From: JBOEGW01 sp050633625
GTDB taxonomy: Bacteria > Pseudomonadota > Alphaproteobacteria > Rhodobacterales > Rhodobacteraceae
NCBI GenBank assembly: GCA_050633625.1
Contig: JBOEGW010000004.1
Location: 310,001 to 374,000 of the forward strand
DNA: 64,000 bases
Reading direction: 5' to 3'
The translations under genes were made by a program, and so were the position numbers. Positions within the stretch are counted from its first letter, which is position 1. Every line of letters starts with the position of its first letter. The notes beneath the pieces were generated by a model. The model did not search any database, was not told the origin of the DNA, and saw only the letters and a program-made list of their open reading frames with translations. Of this stretch, positions 1 through 7,521 are shown piece by piece.

Positions 1-4
1 TGGT

Positions 5-739
5 GTGTTGGTCTTTGGCGGGCTGTTGTCGATCACTTTCATGGATGTGAGCCGGATGTATGGCCTTGTGGAAGGGGTCGCGGTGGAAAAAGTGACCGAT
101 GCCTTTCCGGAGATGGTGGAAGGGCTTGAACCAGAAAGTGGTGGCCTGCTTGGTGCGTTGGCGAGCAAGGTTCAAGATCAGATCAATGACAAGATTGCCC
201 TCTGGGAAAGCCCCGAACGCCAAGAGCAGATAGAGGGTTTTGTGCGCATGGCGCTCGATCTTGGCTGCGAAGCGAATTGTGGCGCGACAGATGAGGCGGC
301 GCAGGAGATCAGCGGAAGCATTCAGGCCTTCATGATCGCGCAATTGGGAACCCAAGTTGAGAAGCTTGAAGTGCTCATCAAAGAGAAGTTTCAAAGCACA
401 ATTTCGGGGTTTCTAGGTGATATTCGCATTGTGTCGGGCGCGAATGTGATCGCCTTTGCATTGGCGTTTGCCTTGTCGTTTAAAGCCGGAGCAAGCCAGA
501 GAACTTTGTTGATTATTTCCTCCTGCCTCAGCTTGGGAACCATTGGCGCGGCTGTTTGGTATGTTTGGCAAGTGGACCTGATTTCCGTGCTGTTGTGGGG
601 GAATTTCCTGGGCTATGGCTACGTCACGATTTTGGTATTGTGCATCGGATTTCTGCTGGATATCGCCCTCAACAAAGGCCGCATAACGCGGCTTGTCGTG
701 GACATGATCAGCAAAGCGATTGGTTCGATTCCTGCCTAG
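5..739 (+). CDS. Hypothetical membrane protein, possibly 5'-truncated
   Basis: I do not recognise this protein. The frame is open to the window edge and the first usable codon is a GTG, so the real start may lie upstream. The visible 244 residues have a long acidic, mostly helical stretch (about 25-135) with a cysteine pair at 88 and 92, followed by three to four hydrophobic segments (about 141-158, 167-188, 191-220) and a short basic tail. This suggests a soluble domain anchored by a C-terminal membrane bundle. It ends 39 bp before trmB and may share its transcript. Confidence 0.6.
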   Translation: MLVFGGLLSITFMDVSRMYGLVEGVAVEKVTDAFPEMVEGLEPESGGLLGALASKVQDQINDKIALWESPERQEQIEGFVRMALDLGCEANCGATDEAAQEISGSIQAFMIAQLGTQVEKLEVLIKEKFQSTISGFLGDIRIVSGANVIAFALAFALSFKAGASQRTLLIISSCLSLGTIGAAVWYVWQVDLISVLLWGNFLGYGYVTILVLCIGFLLDIALNKGRITRLVVDMISKAIGSIPA

Positions 740-778
740 CCATTGATCCGGGCCGCGCGGCGCGCTAAACGGCCCGCC

Positions 779-1504
779 ATGCAAGATGATCATCCCACCC
801 ACCATCCTTCCGGCGCGCCGTGGCGCAATTTTTATGGCCGTTTTCGTGGCAAGACGATGCGGTCGAGCCAGTTCGTCTATCTTGAAGAGGACCTGCCAGG
901 GCTTGTGGTGCCTGGCGTCGAGTGGGACGAAAACCCAGAGCGCACCAAGATCAATCCCGCCGATTTGTTTGGTGATCGGCCTTTGTGGGTTGAGATTGGT
1001 TTTGGTGGCGGAGAACATCTGGTGCATCAGGCAGAAACGCACCCCGAGGTAGGCATTATTGGGTGTGAGCCGTTTGTGAATGGCGTTGCGATGATGCTTG
1101 GCACGCTGCGAAAATCTGAGGCGAACAACGTGCGGGTCCATCCGGGGGATGCGCGCAACTTGTTCGATGTTTTGCCAGATGGGTCGGTCGAAAAGGCGTT
1201 CTTGCTGTATCCTGACCCTTGGCCAAAAGCGCGCCACCATCGTCGACGGTTTGTGACGCAAGACCACCTTGAGCCGCTTTTTCGGGTGCTTGCGCCGGGC
1301 GCGGAATTTCGTGTGGCCACCGACATTCAGGATTATGTGCGCCAAACGATGGAAGAAGTGCCGCGCGCAGGGTTTGAGTGGACAGCGACCAGCGCGCAGG
1401 ACTGGCGAACCCCATGGGCGGACTGGATCTCGACGCGCTATGAGCAAAAGGCTTACCGCGAGGGGCGTAGGCCGCATTATATGACGTTTCGCAAGCCAGC
1501 TTAG
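779..1504 (+). CDS. trmB: tRNA (guanine-N7-)-methyltransferase
   Basis: TrmB uses S-adenosylmethionine to make m7G46 in the variable loop of tRNA. The SAM-binding glycine motif EIGFGGGEHLVHQA lies near residue 73, and the family motif DPWPKARHHRRR is in the second half; both are diagnostic. At 241 residues it has normal length. The ATG at 779 is chosen because the longer open frame has only non-ATG starts and the sequence from MQDDH onward is what the family needs. A hairpin plus intergenic repeat element follows the stop. Confidence 0.93.
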   Translation: MQDDHPTHHPSGAPWRNFYGRFRGKTMRSSQFVYLEEDLPGLVVPGVEWDENPERTKINPADLFGDRPLWVEIGFGGGEHLVHQAETHPEVGIIGCEPFVNGVAMMLGTLRKSEANNVRVHPGDARNLFDVLPDGSVEKAFLLYPDPWPKARHHRRRFVTQDHLEPLFRVLAPGAEFRVATDIQDYVRQTMEEVPRAGFEWTATSAQDWRTPWADWISTRYEQKAYREGRRPHYMTFRKPA

Positions 1505-1507
1505 GGG

Positions 1508-1560
1508 GCGCCCGCTGGCGCGGGCGTGCCTGCGGCGCGGATATTTTTGGAACAATGAAG
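1508..1560 (+). repeat. Intergenic hairpin plus TATTT-GAA element, copy A
   Basis: A GC hairpin (GCCCGC 1510-1515 with GCGGGC 1520-1525) is followed by GGATATTTTTGGAACAATGAAG at 1539-1560. The second part matches the elements at 18615-18642 and 57973-58000 with several substitutions. All three lie just after a plus-strand gene in the same orientation. The hairpin may end or stabilise the trmB transcript, though no U-run follows directly. Confidence 0.55.
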
Positions 1561-1622
1561 GCCGGGCGTGGACGGGCTCTGTGCCCGCTGGTATCAGCGA
1601 CATAAGCAAAATGGAGAAGCGC

Positions 1623-2975
1623 ATGTCTGGCCACGGTGACCCTATTCCGATGACCTCCCATAAATGCGGGCCTTTGAGCGGTGAAGCTCATGTGCCCGGC
1701 GATAAGTCTATTTCGCATCGCTCGCTCATTCTTGGGGCGATGGCGGTTGGCGAAACCAAAATCTCCGGCCTTCTGGAGGGGGAGGATGTGCTCGGTACGG
1801 CGGCGGCGATGGCCGCGTTTGGTGCGGATGTTGAGCGTGTTGGTGACGGAGAGTGGCGCGTTCAAGGCGTGGGTGTTGGTGGGTTTAGCGAGCCTGATGA
1901 TGTTGTGGATTGCGGCAATGCAGGCACCGGTGTGCGGCTGATCATGGGCGCGATTGCCAGCTCGGATATCACCGCGACATTTACCGGAGATGCCTCCTTG
2001 AGATCGCGCCCGATGGCCCGCATTACCGACCCTATCTCGCTGTTTGGGGCGGCCTCTTATGGGCGGTCTGGCGGGCGGCTCCCGATGACGGTTGTGGGGG
2101 CGGCGTCTCCGACTCCGGTGCGTTACAAAACGCCTATGCCTTCGGCGCAGGTCAAATCTGCGGTTTTGCTTGCCGGGCTGAATGCGCCGGGTGAAACCGT
2201 GGTGATTGAGGAAGAAGCCACGCGCGATCATACGGAGCGCATGTTGGCTGGGTTTGGCGCGGATGTACGTGTTGAAGAAACCAATGAGGGGCGGGTGATC
2301 ACCCTGAAGGGGCAACCTGAGTTAAAGCCGCAAACCATCAAAGTGCCGCGCGATCCAAGCTCGGCGGCCTTTCCGGTTTGTGCGGCTTTGATTGTGCCGG
2401 GATCGGATGTTTTGGTGCCAAACATTGGGCTAAACCCCACGCGGGCCGGGCTGTTTTACACGCTACAGGAGATGGGCGCGGACCTTGTGTTTGAGAACCT
2501 GCGCGAAGAGGGCGGCGAGCCGGTGGCGGATTTGCGGGCCAAGTTTTCACCCGCCATGAAAGGCATTGTGGTGCCGGGTGAACGGGCGGCGAGCATGATT
2601 GATGAGTATCCTGTGTTGTCGGTTGTTGCGGCCTTTGCACAGGGCAAGACCGAGATGATTGGCGTCAAGGAACTGCGGGTCAAGGAGAGTGATCGGATTG
2701 ATGCGATGGCGCGCGGGCTTGAGGCGGGAGGCGTTGTCATTGAGGAGGGCGAGGACTTCATGACTGTGCATGGCATGGGCCCGGATGGGGTGCCCGGCGG
2801 TGGCACGGCGCGCGCGCATTTGGATCATCGAATTGCCATGAGCTTCATGGTGATGGGGATGGCAACAAACGCACCAATGTCGGTGGATGATGGTGCACCA
2901 ATCGCCACGTCTTTTCCTATTTTCGAAAGTTTGATGGGCGGGCTTGGCGCGCGGATTGAGCGGACGACGACATGA
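1623..2975 (+). CDS. aroA: 3-phosphoshikimate 1-carboxyvinyltransferase (EPSP synthase, class II)
   Basis: AroA joins shikimate 3-phosphate to phosphoenolpyruvate in the shikimate pathway. The class II signature set is complete: GDKS in the N-terminal PGDKSISHRS, SAQVK, RDHTE and NPTR, plus the C-terminal DHRIAMSF. The PEP-pocket motif reads GNAGTG, with glycine where the Agrobacterium CP4 enzyme has alanine. The ATG at 1623 is preceded by GGAG at 1612-1615; an ATG at 1611 is possible. The stop overlaps the next start (ATGA), and cmk follows one gene later, so aroA, the small membrane gene and cmk form an operon. Confidence 0.95.
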   Translation: MSGHGDPIPMTSHKCGPLSGEAHVPGDKSISHRSLILGAMAVGETKISGLLEGEDVLGTAAAMAAFGADVERVGDGEWRVQGVGVGGFSEPDDVVDCGNAGTGVRLIMGAIASSDITATFTGDASLRSRPMARITDPISLFGAASYGRSGGRLPMTVVGAASPTPVRYKTPMPSAQVKSAVLLAGLNAPGETVVIEEEATRDHTERMLAGFGADVRVEETNEGRVITLKGQPELKPQTIKVPRDPSSAAFPVCAALIVPGSDVLVPNIGLNPTRAGLFYTLQEMGADLVFENLREEGGEPVADLRAKFSPAMKGIVVPGERAASMIDEYPVLSVVAAFAQGKTEMIGVKELRVKESDRIDAMARGLEAGGVVIEEGEDFMTVHGMGPDGVPGGGTARAHLDHRIAMSFMVMGMATNAPMSVDDGAPIATSFPIFESLMGGLGARIERTTT

Positions 2976-3505
2976 GCCTGCGCGTGGCGTTTTGGGCTTT
3001 TGTGGCCTTGGCGTGCGTCGGTTTTTGCCTTGTGTTTTTCTGGGCCGGACCGATGGTGAAGGCGGATGGTGTTGTCATTTTTGACATGCGCACGGCGGGC
3101 TATTCCTTAGCAGAGGCGCAGGCCATTTTGGCTCAGTTGTCCGATGACGCGCGGGCGGCTTACTTGGGGCCGGAGCGGCTTGCGGATACGATTTTCCCGA
3201 TTGGAATTTGTGGCACGTTGGCGCTTGGCATTATCCTTGGGGCGCGGGTTTGGTCCCTGCCTTTGGCGCTTGGATTGGCGCTTGTTCCACTTGGGTATTT
3301 CATCTTTGATATGCTGGAAAACGCAGGTGTGGCGCGGATGCTTTTGGCCGGCCCAGAGGGGATTGAGGCGGAGGGCGTTGCGCGGGTCAGCCAATACACC
3401 CAGTGGAAATTTCGACTGGTGAACCTGTCGCTTGGGCTTATTGTCGTCATTTGGGGCGCGCGTGGAGTTCTTGCGCAATACGCTAGGAAAACGAGGCAAA
3501 CATGA
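2972..3505 (+). CDS. Small four-helix membrane protein in the aroA-cmk operon
   Basis: This 177-residue protein is not one I can name. It has hydrophobic segments at about 5-27, 72-90, 93-112 and 150-166, with a polar loop (residues 30-68) between the first two that probably faces the periplasm. Its start overlaps the aroA stop and its stop overlaps the cmk start by four bases each, so its translation is coupled to both. Its position between two core metabolic genes suggests constant expression, but gives no direct clue to function. Confidence 0.8.
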   Translation: MSLRVAFWAFVALACVGFCLVFFWAGPMVKADGVVIFDMRTAGYSLAEAQAILAQLSDDARAAYLGPERLADTIFPIGICGTLALGIILGARVWSLPLALGLALVPLGYFIFDMLENAGVARMLLAGPEGIEAEGVARVSQYTQWKFRLVNLSLGLIVVIWGARGVLAQYARKTRQT

Positions 3506-4125
3506 GTTTTACGGTGGCAATTGATGGGCCGGCCGCGGCAGGCAAGGGCACAATTTCCAAGGCTGTTGCCGCGCATTTTGGCTTTGCACATTTGGACACT
3601 GGGCTTTTGTATCGTGCCGTTGGGGCCAAGGTTTTGGCCGGGGCGGAGCCACTTGCTGCGGCGCGCGCTCTCAAGGCGGAGGATTTGCGTGATGAGGGGT
3701 TGCGCACGCCCGATGTGGCGCAGGCTGCGAGCCATGTCGCCGTGGACAAGGATGTGCGCGCGGCATTGGTCGATTTCCAGCGGGCGTTTGCGATGCGATC
3801 AGATGGGGCGGTGCTGGATGGGCGCGATATTGGCACTGTGATTTGCCCTGAGGCGCATGCGAAACTGTTTATCACAGCCAGCGCCGAAATCCGGGCGCGG
3901 CGCCGATATGAGGAATTGAGCGCGAAAGACCATGCGACTGATTTTGAAACCGTTTTGGCGGACGTTATGGCCCGTGATGAGCGCGATGCGAGCCGCGCCA
4001 CGGCACCGCTCAAACCTGCTGAAAACGCCACAATTATAGACACCTCAGATCTGTCTATTCATGAGGCGGTTGTTGCTGCGATCAAGGCGATAGAAGCCCA
4101 ACGCCGCAAGACCACAGACGCCTGA
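3502..4125 (+). CDS. cmk: Cytidylate kinase
   Basis: Cmk phosphorylates CMP and dCMP with ATP. The P-loop AIDGPAAAGKGTISKAV begins at residue 6, and LDTGLLYRAVG and LDGRDIGTVICP are typical nucleotide-kinase motifs of the family. The length of 207 residues is normal. The ATG overlaps the stop of the upstream membrane gene. In many proteobacteria rpsA follows cmk; here the next gene on this side is a convergent sulfotransferase, and rpsA is 8 kb away in the opposite direction. Confidence 0.95.
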   Translation: MSFTVAIDGPAAAGKGTISKAVAAHFGFAHLDTGLLYRAVGAKVLAGAEPLAAARALKAEDLRDEGLRTPDVAQAASHVAVDKDVRAALVDFQRAFAMRSDGAVLDGRDIGTVICPEAHAKLFITASAEIRARRRYEELSAKDHATDFETVLADVMARDERDASRATAPLKPAENATIIDTSDLSIHEAVVAAIKAIEAQRRKTTDA

Positions 4126-4169
4126 GGCGGTGCGACGGTCGCCCGACATCTTTGCGGCGCGCAGCCGGA

Positions 4170-5324
4170 TTAGCGGGTGACGCCCCAGGTCTCGGTGATC
4201 AAGGGGAGATAGGCCTGCCACCCTTTTGATATCTTGGGATCAATGCCTTGGCGAACCTGCCATTTGGACAGGGTGGCCATGTCTCCCCCTGCCTTTTCGG
4301 GAGCGGAACAGGCGGCGTCCCAGGGGAGGTTTAGGCGCTCCAATACCGGGGTCAGGCTGGCTTGGGGTGTCGCGGTCAGCCGATCGAGCTTGAGGCTCAT
4401 CCAAGGGGCGGGGGTGGCGCTGCGAAACGCTGTAACGAGGCGCATGTGTTGATCCCAATGGCCCAAGAGCTGTTCAAAGTCATAGGCGTATTCGTGACCA
4501 TGGCGAAAATCGTTTCGAAAACACGACCAACAGGTTGCGAGGCGGTCGCGGCGCATATGGAGGATGAGCGCATCGGGAAACAGCATGGGAATGGCCCAAG
4601 CGAGCCAGTAGTTTTCGGGCATTTTGTCGACAAGGATATGCCCGGAGTTTCGCAACTTAGCGGGGATCGCGGCGACATAGACGTCTCGCGCCTTTTGCAG
4701 CCGGGCTTTGGTGAGGTCTTGCAAGAACCCAAGCGGGGGATTGGGGCCTGAGCCTGCGGTGTTGATGGCTTCGCCCAAGGCTGTCATTTCGCCAAGATTC
4801 GCAATTTGAGGGTGCGCGGCGAGCATTTGGGACAGGAGCGATGTGCCTGAACGCGGCATGCCAAGCACGAAGACCATGCGCGGGGCGGCGGGCTTGAGCG
4901 ATATGTCAGGTGCGGCTTTCACGCGCGCTATGAGCGCCTGAGCCAACCGGGCACTGCCGTCTGGGTTGTGGCGCGTGGGTTTTAGGGCGTTGGCCTTCAC
5001 AAACTGCTGAAACGCGGCGCGCGACTGGCCCATGTCATCTTGTGCTTTCCCAAGCATAAAGCGCAGTTGGCTTTCGCTTGCGGGGTCTAGTCCGCCCGTC
5101 TTGAGGGCTGATTTGATCCGCTCCAAGACAGTGTCGCCGCGCTCAATGCGTGTCACTGTCACGTAGTGCCACATGGCGGCAAGACTGCCCGGCGCAATCG
5201 CAAACACCTGCTCGCATAGCGCGCGGGCCTCCTCAAAATGGCCCGTGTTGACCGCCTCAACCGTGCGCGCGAGAAGAGGGCGAATTTGATCGCCGATGTT
5301 GGGTTTTGCGCTGTCGCCTGCCAT
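4170..5324 (-). CDS. TPR-containing sulfotransferase family protein
   Basis: The C-terminal half (from about residue 146) carries the PAPS-binding 5'-phosphosulfate loop in VFVLGMPRSGTSLLSQML, followed by DKMPENY and a region rich in DALILHMRR-type strands, as in Sulfotransfer_3 enzymes. The N-terminal 120 residues look like degenerate TPR helices (HFEEARALCEQVFAIAPGS and a later AAFQQFVKANALKP repeat). Substrate is not predictable; TPR-sulfotransferases often act on cell-surface molecules. The ATG at 5324 is preceded by GAGG on the minus strand, better than the longer start at 5390. It converges on cmk. Confidence 0.8.
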   Translation of the reverse strand: MAGDSAKPNIGDQIRPLLARTVEAVNTGHFEEARALCEQVFAIAPGSLAAMWHYVTVTRIERGDTVLERIKSALKTGGLDPASESQLRFMLGKAQDDMGQSRAAFQQFVKANALKPTRHNPDGSARLAQALIARVKAAPDISLKPAAPRMVFVLGMPRSGTSLLSQMLAAHPQIANLGEMTALGEAINTAGSGPNPPLGFLQDLTKARLQKARDVYVAAIPAKLRNSGHILVDKMPENYWLAWAIPMLFPDALILHMRRDRLATCWSCFRNDFRHGHEYAYDFEQLLGHWDQHMRLVTAFRSATPAPWMSLKLDRLTATPQASLTPVLERLNLPWDAACSAPEKAGGDMATLSKWQVRQGIDPKISKGWQAYLPLITETWGVTR

Positions 5325-5459
5325 CTTTGCCTCGTCTGTTGTGCCTTCATCGCATGGGCGCGGGCGCGCGCCAAGGGTGGTGATCTGCACAGGGGCGCGC
5401 CAATGGTGCTTTTTTCCTTCCCATAGGGCCGATTCCCGTCTATACGCGCGACTTCAATC

Positions 5460-5488
5460 GCGGGGTTGCACCCTTGGAGGAACCCCGC
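5460..5488 (+). promoter_or_regulatory. Perfect hairpin in the rplY leader
   Basis: GCGGGGTT (5460-5467) and AACCCCGC (5481-5488) form a perfect 8-bp stem around a 13-nt loop, 22 nt before the rplY ATG and just upstream of its ribosome binding site CGGAG (5499-5503). No U-run follows, so it is not an ordinary terminator. A leader regulatory structure is an inference. Confidence 0.5.
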
Positions 5489-5510
5489 CCTTACATTTCG
5501 GAGAATACCA

Positions 5511-6158
5511 ATGGCTGGTGAAATTCCTGACTTTCACGCCGAGGTACGTACGGGGACAGGCAAGGGGGCCGCTCGTCAAGCACGCCGTGAAGGCAACGTA
5601 CCGGGCATCGTATATGGCGGCGGCGCTGATCCGCTTCCCATCAATGTTCCTTTCAACGTCCTTTTGAAAAAGCTCAAGCAGGGCCGTTTCCTGTCGACGC
5701 TTTTCAACCTCAAGGTCGAAGGCCAAGATGATGTGCGTATCATCTGCCGCAATGTTCAGCGTGATGTTGTCAAAGATCTGCCAACGCATGTCGATTTCAT
5801 GCGCCTGCACCGCGACACGCGGATCTCGCTCTTTATCCACGTTGAGTTCATCAACGAAGATGAAGCGCCCGGGATCAAGCGCGGTGGCGTATTGGTTGTC
5901 GTGCGTAACGAGGTTGAGCTGTCGGTGATCGCTGGCGATATTCCTGAGAAAATCGTTGTGGATCTGGCGGGCCGTGAAGTTGGCGATGTGATCCACATTT
6001 CCGATGTGACATTGCCAGATGGCGCGCGTCCAACTGTGGACCGTGACTTCGTGATTGCCAACTTGTCAGCGCCCTCCGGCCTCAAATCCTCCGACAACGA
6101 GGACGAAGGTGAAGGCGATGCGGAAGCCGCATCCGACGAGGCCGCAGCAGAGGAATAA
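5511..6158 (+). CDS. rplY: 50S ribosomal protein L25/general stress protein Ctc
   Basis: L25 binds 5S rRNA on the large ribosomal subunit. This is the long Ctc form (215 residues): an N-terminal L25 domain with TGKGAARQARREGNVPGIVYG, then the TL5-like C-terminal beta domain (HVEFINEDEAPGIKRGG, LAGREVGDVIHISDV), then an acidic tail rich in Glu, Asp and Ala. The ATG at 5511 follows CGGAG with suitable spacing. A strong terminator follows 20 nt after the stop. pth lies downstream, a common rplY-pth pairing, but the terminator shows pth needs its own start of transcription. Confidence 0.93.
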   Translation: MAGEIPDFHAEVRTGTGKGAARQARREGNVPGIVYGGGADPLPINVPFNVLLKKLKQGRFLSTLFNLKVEGQDDVRIICRNVQRDVVKDLPTHVDFMRLHRDTRISLFIHVEFINEDEAPGIKRGGVLVVVRNEVELSVIAGDIPEKIVVDLAGREVGDVIHISDVTLPDGARPTVDRDFVIANLSAPSGLKSSDNEDEGEGDAEAASDEAAAEE

Positions 6159-6181
6159 TCCTCAGCTTCGGTATGAAATTG

Positions 6182-6210
6182 AAAGCGGGGCCTTCTGGCT
6201 CCGCTTTTTT
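6182..6210 (+). terminator. Intrinsic terminator of rplY
   Basis: AGCGGGGCC (6184-6192) pairs with GGCTCCGCT (6197-6205) around a TTCT loop, nine pairs with one G-U, and is followed by a run of T to 6210. This is a classic rho-independent terminator just after rplY. Confidence 0.85.
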
Positions 6211-6216
6211 CGTTTG

Positions 6217-6234
6217 CACAATATCGATATTGTG
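6217..6234. promoter_or_regulatory. Perfect 18-bp palindrome upstream of pth
   Basis: CACAATATCGATATTGTG is perfectly self-complementary over 18 bp. It lies 7 bp after the rplY terminator and 115 bp before pth, where an operator would be expected. The AT-rich centre stands out in GC-rich surroundings. I do not recognise the binding protein. Confidence 0.5.
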
Positions 6235-6348
6235 AGCTTGAATTTGCGTGGCTTGGCCGCGCTTTCTTTCATAAATCCGACAATCCAACGGCTTGGAAAG
6301 CGGGGATGGCTCGCGTAGATTGGGCCAAACTCACACAGGTGAAACGCA

Positions 6349-7032
6349 ATGAAACTCTTTGTCGGACTTGGCAATCCAGGCCCTAAATACGCAGGGAACC
6401 GTCACAACATCGGCTTTATGGCGTTGGATGAAATCGCGCGCGATCACGGGTTTGCACCGTGGCGCAGCAAGTTTTCGGCAGCGGTTAGCGAGGGCAAACT
6501 GGACGGGGAAAAGGTCATCTTGCTCAAGCCCGAAACCTTCATGAACCTGTCTGGTCAATCGGTGGGTGAGGCCATGCGGTTTTACAAATTGGTGCCCGGC
6601 GACGTCACGGTTTTTCACGACGAGCTGGACCTCGCACCGGGCAAACTCAAGCTCAAAACCGGCGGCGGGCACGCGGGGCACAATGGGTTGCGCTCGATCC
6701 ATCAGCACATCGGACCTGAGTATGCGCGCGTGCGTCTTGGCATTGGTCATCCCGGTCACAAAGACCGGGTGTCGGCCTATGTGTTGTCTGATTTTGCTAA
6801 GGCCGAGGCGGGCTGGTTGGATGACATGTTGCGCGGCATTTCGGATGGTGCGCCGCATTTGGTCCATGGGGACGGGGCGAAATTCAGCAATGCGGTTGGC
6901 CTGCGCATGACCCCTCCCAAGGCCACAAACCCAAAGCCCAAACAGGCGCAAAACACGGCGCCAAAAGACGCAACGCCAGAGGTCGAGGATCGGCGCTCAC
7001 CATTGCAAAAATTGGCAGATAAATTCAAATGA
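6349..7032 (+). CDS. pth: Peptidyl-tRNA hydrolase
   Basis: Pth releases peptides from peptidyl-tRNAs that have dropped off the ribosome. The N-terminal GLGNPGPKYAGNRHNIGF holds the catalytic histidine and the conserved asparagine, and FHDELDLAPGKLKLKTGG plus GHAGHNGLRSI complete the active site. At 227 residues it is longer than the usual ~190 because of a Pro/Lys/Ala-rich tail after residue 185 that ends in a basic helix. The ATG follows AGGTGAAACGCA. It lies downstream of rplY, a frequent pairing. Confidence 0.94.
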   Translation: MKLFVGLGNPGPKYAGNRHNIGFMALDEIARDHGFAPWRSKFSAAVSEGKLDGEKVILLKPETFMNLSGQSVGEAMRFYKLVPGDVTVFHDELDLAPGKLKLKTGGGHAGHNGLRSIHQHIGPEYARVRLGIGHPGHKDRVSAYVLSDFAKAEAGWLDDMLRGISDGAPHLVHGDGAKFSNAVGLRMTPPKATNPKPKQAQNTAPKDATPEVEDRRSPLQKLADKFK

Positions 7033-7140
7033 CGCGCTGCGCCGCGAGATCACCGCGGCAAAGGGCAGGGGTGACCCCCATTATTCAGAAGGCTGCACCG
7101 CTCGTTAAAAAGTCGAATGGGCGGAATTGGAGGACTGGCA

Positions 7141-7515
7141 ATGACACCGACACCCGATAACTCGATCAACGTGCTTGGTGGCGCGCTTGAACTTTGTTCG
7201 CTTGACCCGCTCACTGGCTTTTTTCGCGATGGCTATTGCAACACCTGCGAAGCCGATAGTGGAAGTCATACGGTGGCCGCTTTGATGACGGCGGAGTTTC
7301 TGGCCTATTCCAAATATGTCGGAAACGACCTCTCGACGCCGCATCCTGAATTCGGGTTTGCGGGGCTTAAAGAGGGCGATCAGTGGTGCCTTTGTGCGGC
7401 GCGGTTTTTGCAGGCCCATGATGAGGGCTGCGCGCCAAATGTTCGTCTCAATGCAACGCATCAGCGCGCCCTTGAGATCGTCCCGCTTCGCATTCTTGAG
7501 CAATACGCTGTGTAG
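7141..7515 (+). CDS. DUF2237 family protein
   Basis: This small protein (124 residues) belongs to the conserved family DUF2237, whose function is unknown. Family hallmarks are NVLGGALELCSLDP, TGFFRDGYCNT, GSHTVAALMTAEFLAYSK, GNDLSTPHPEFGFAGLKEGD and QWCLCAARF. The several conserved cysteines and histidines could bind metal. The ATG at 7141 is chosen because GGAGG stands 7 nt upstream; starting 8 codons earlier would place that site inside the gene. It ends 6 bp from the trpB stop on the other strand, so the two genes converge tightly. Confidence 0.85.
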   Translation: MTPTPDNSINVLGGALELCSLDPLTGFFRDGYCNTCEADSGSHTVAALMTAEFLAYSKYVGNDLSTPHPEFGFAGLKEGDQWCLCAARFLQAHDEGCAPNVRLNATHQRALEIVPLRILEQYAV

Positions 7516-7521
7516 CGCAGG

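Noticed and set aside
413..1624. Minus-strand open frame across trmB
   Set aside because: It overlaps an unmistakable TrmB and the preceding gene and shows no domain; treated as a shadow.
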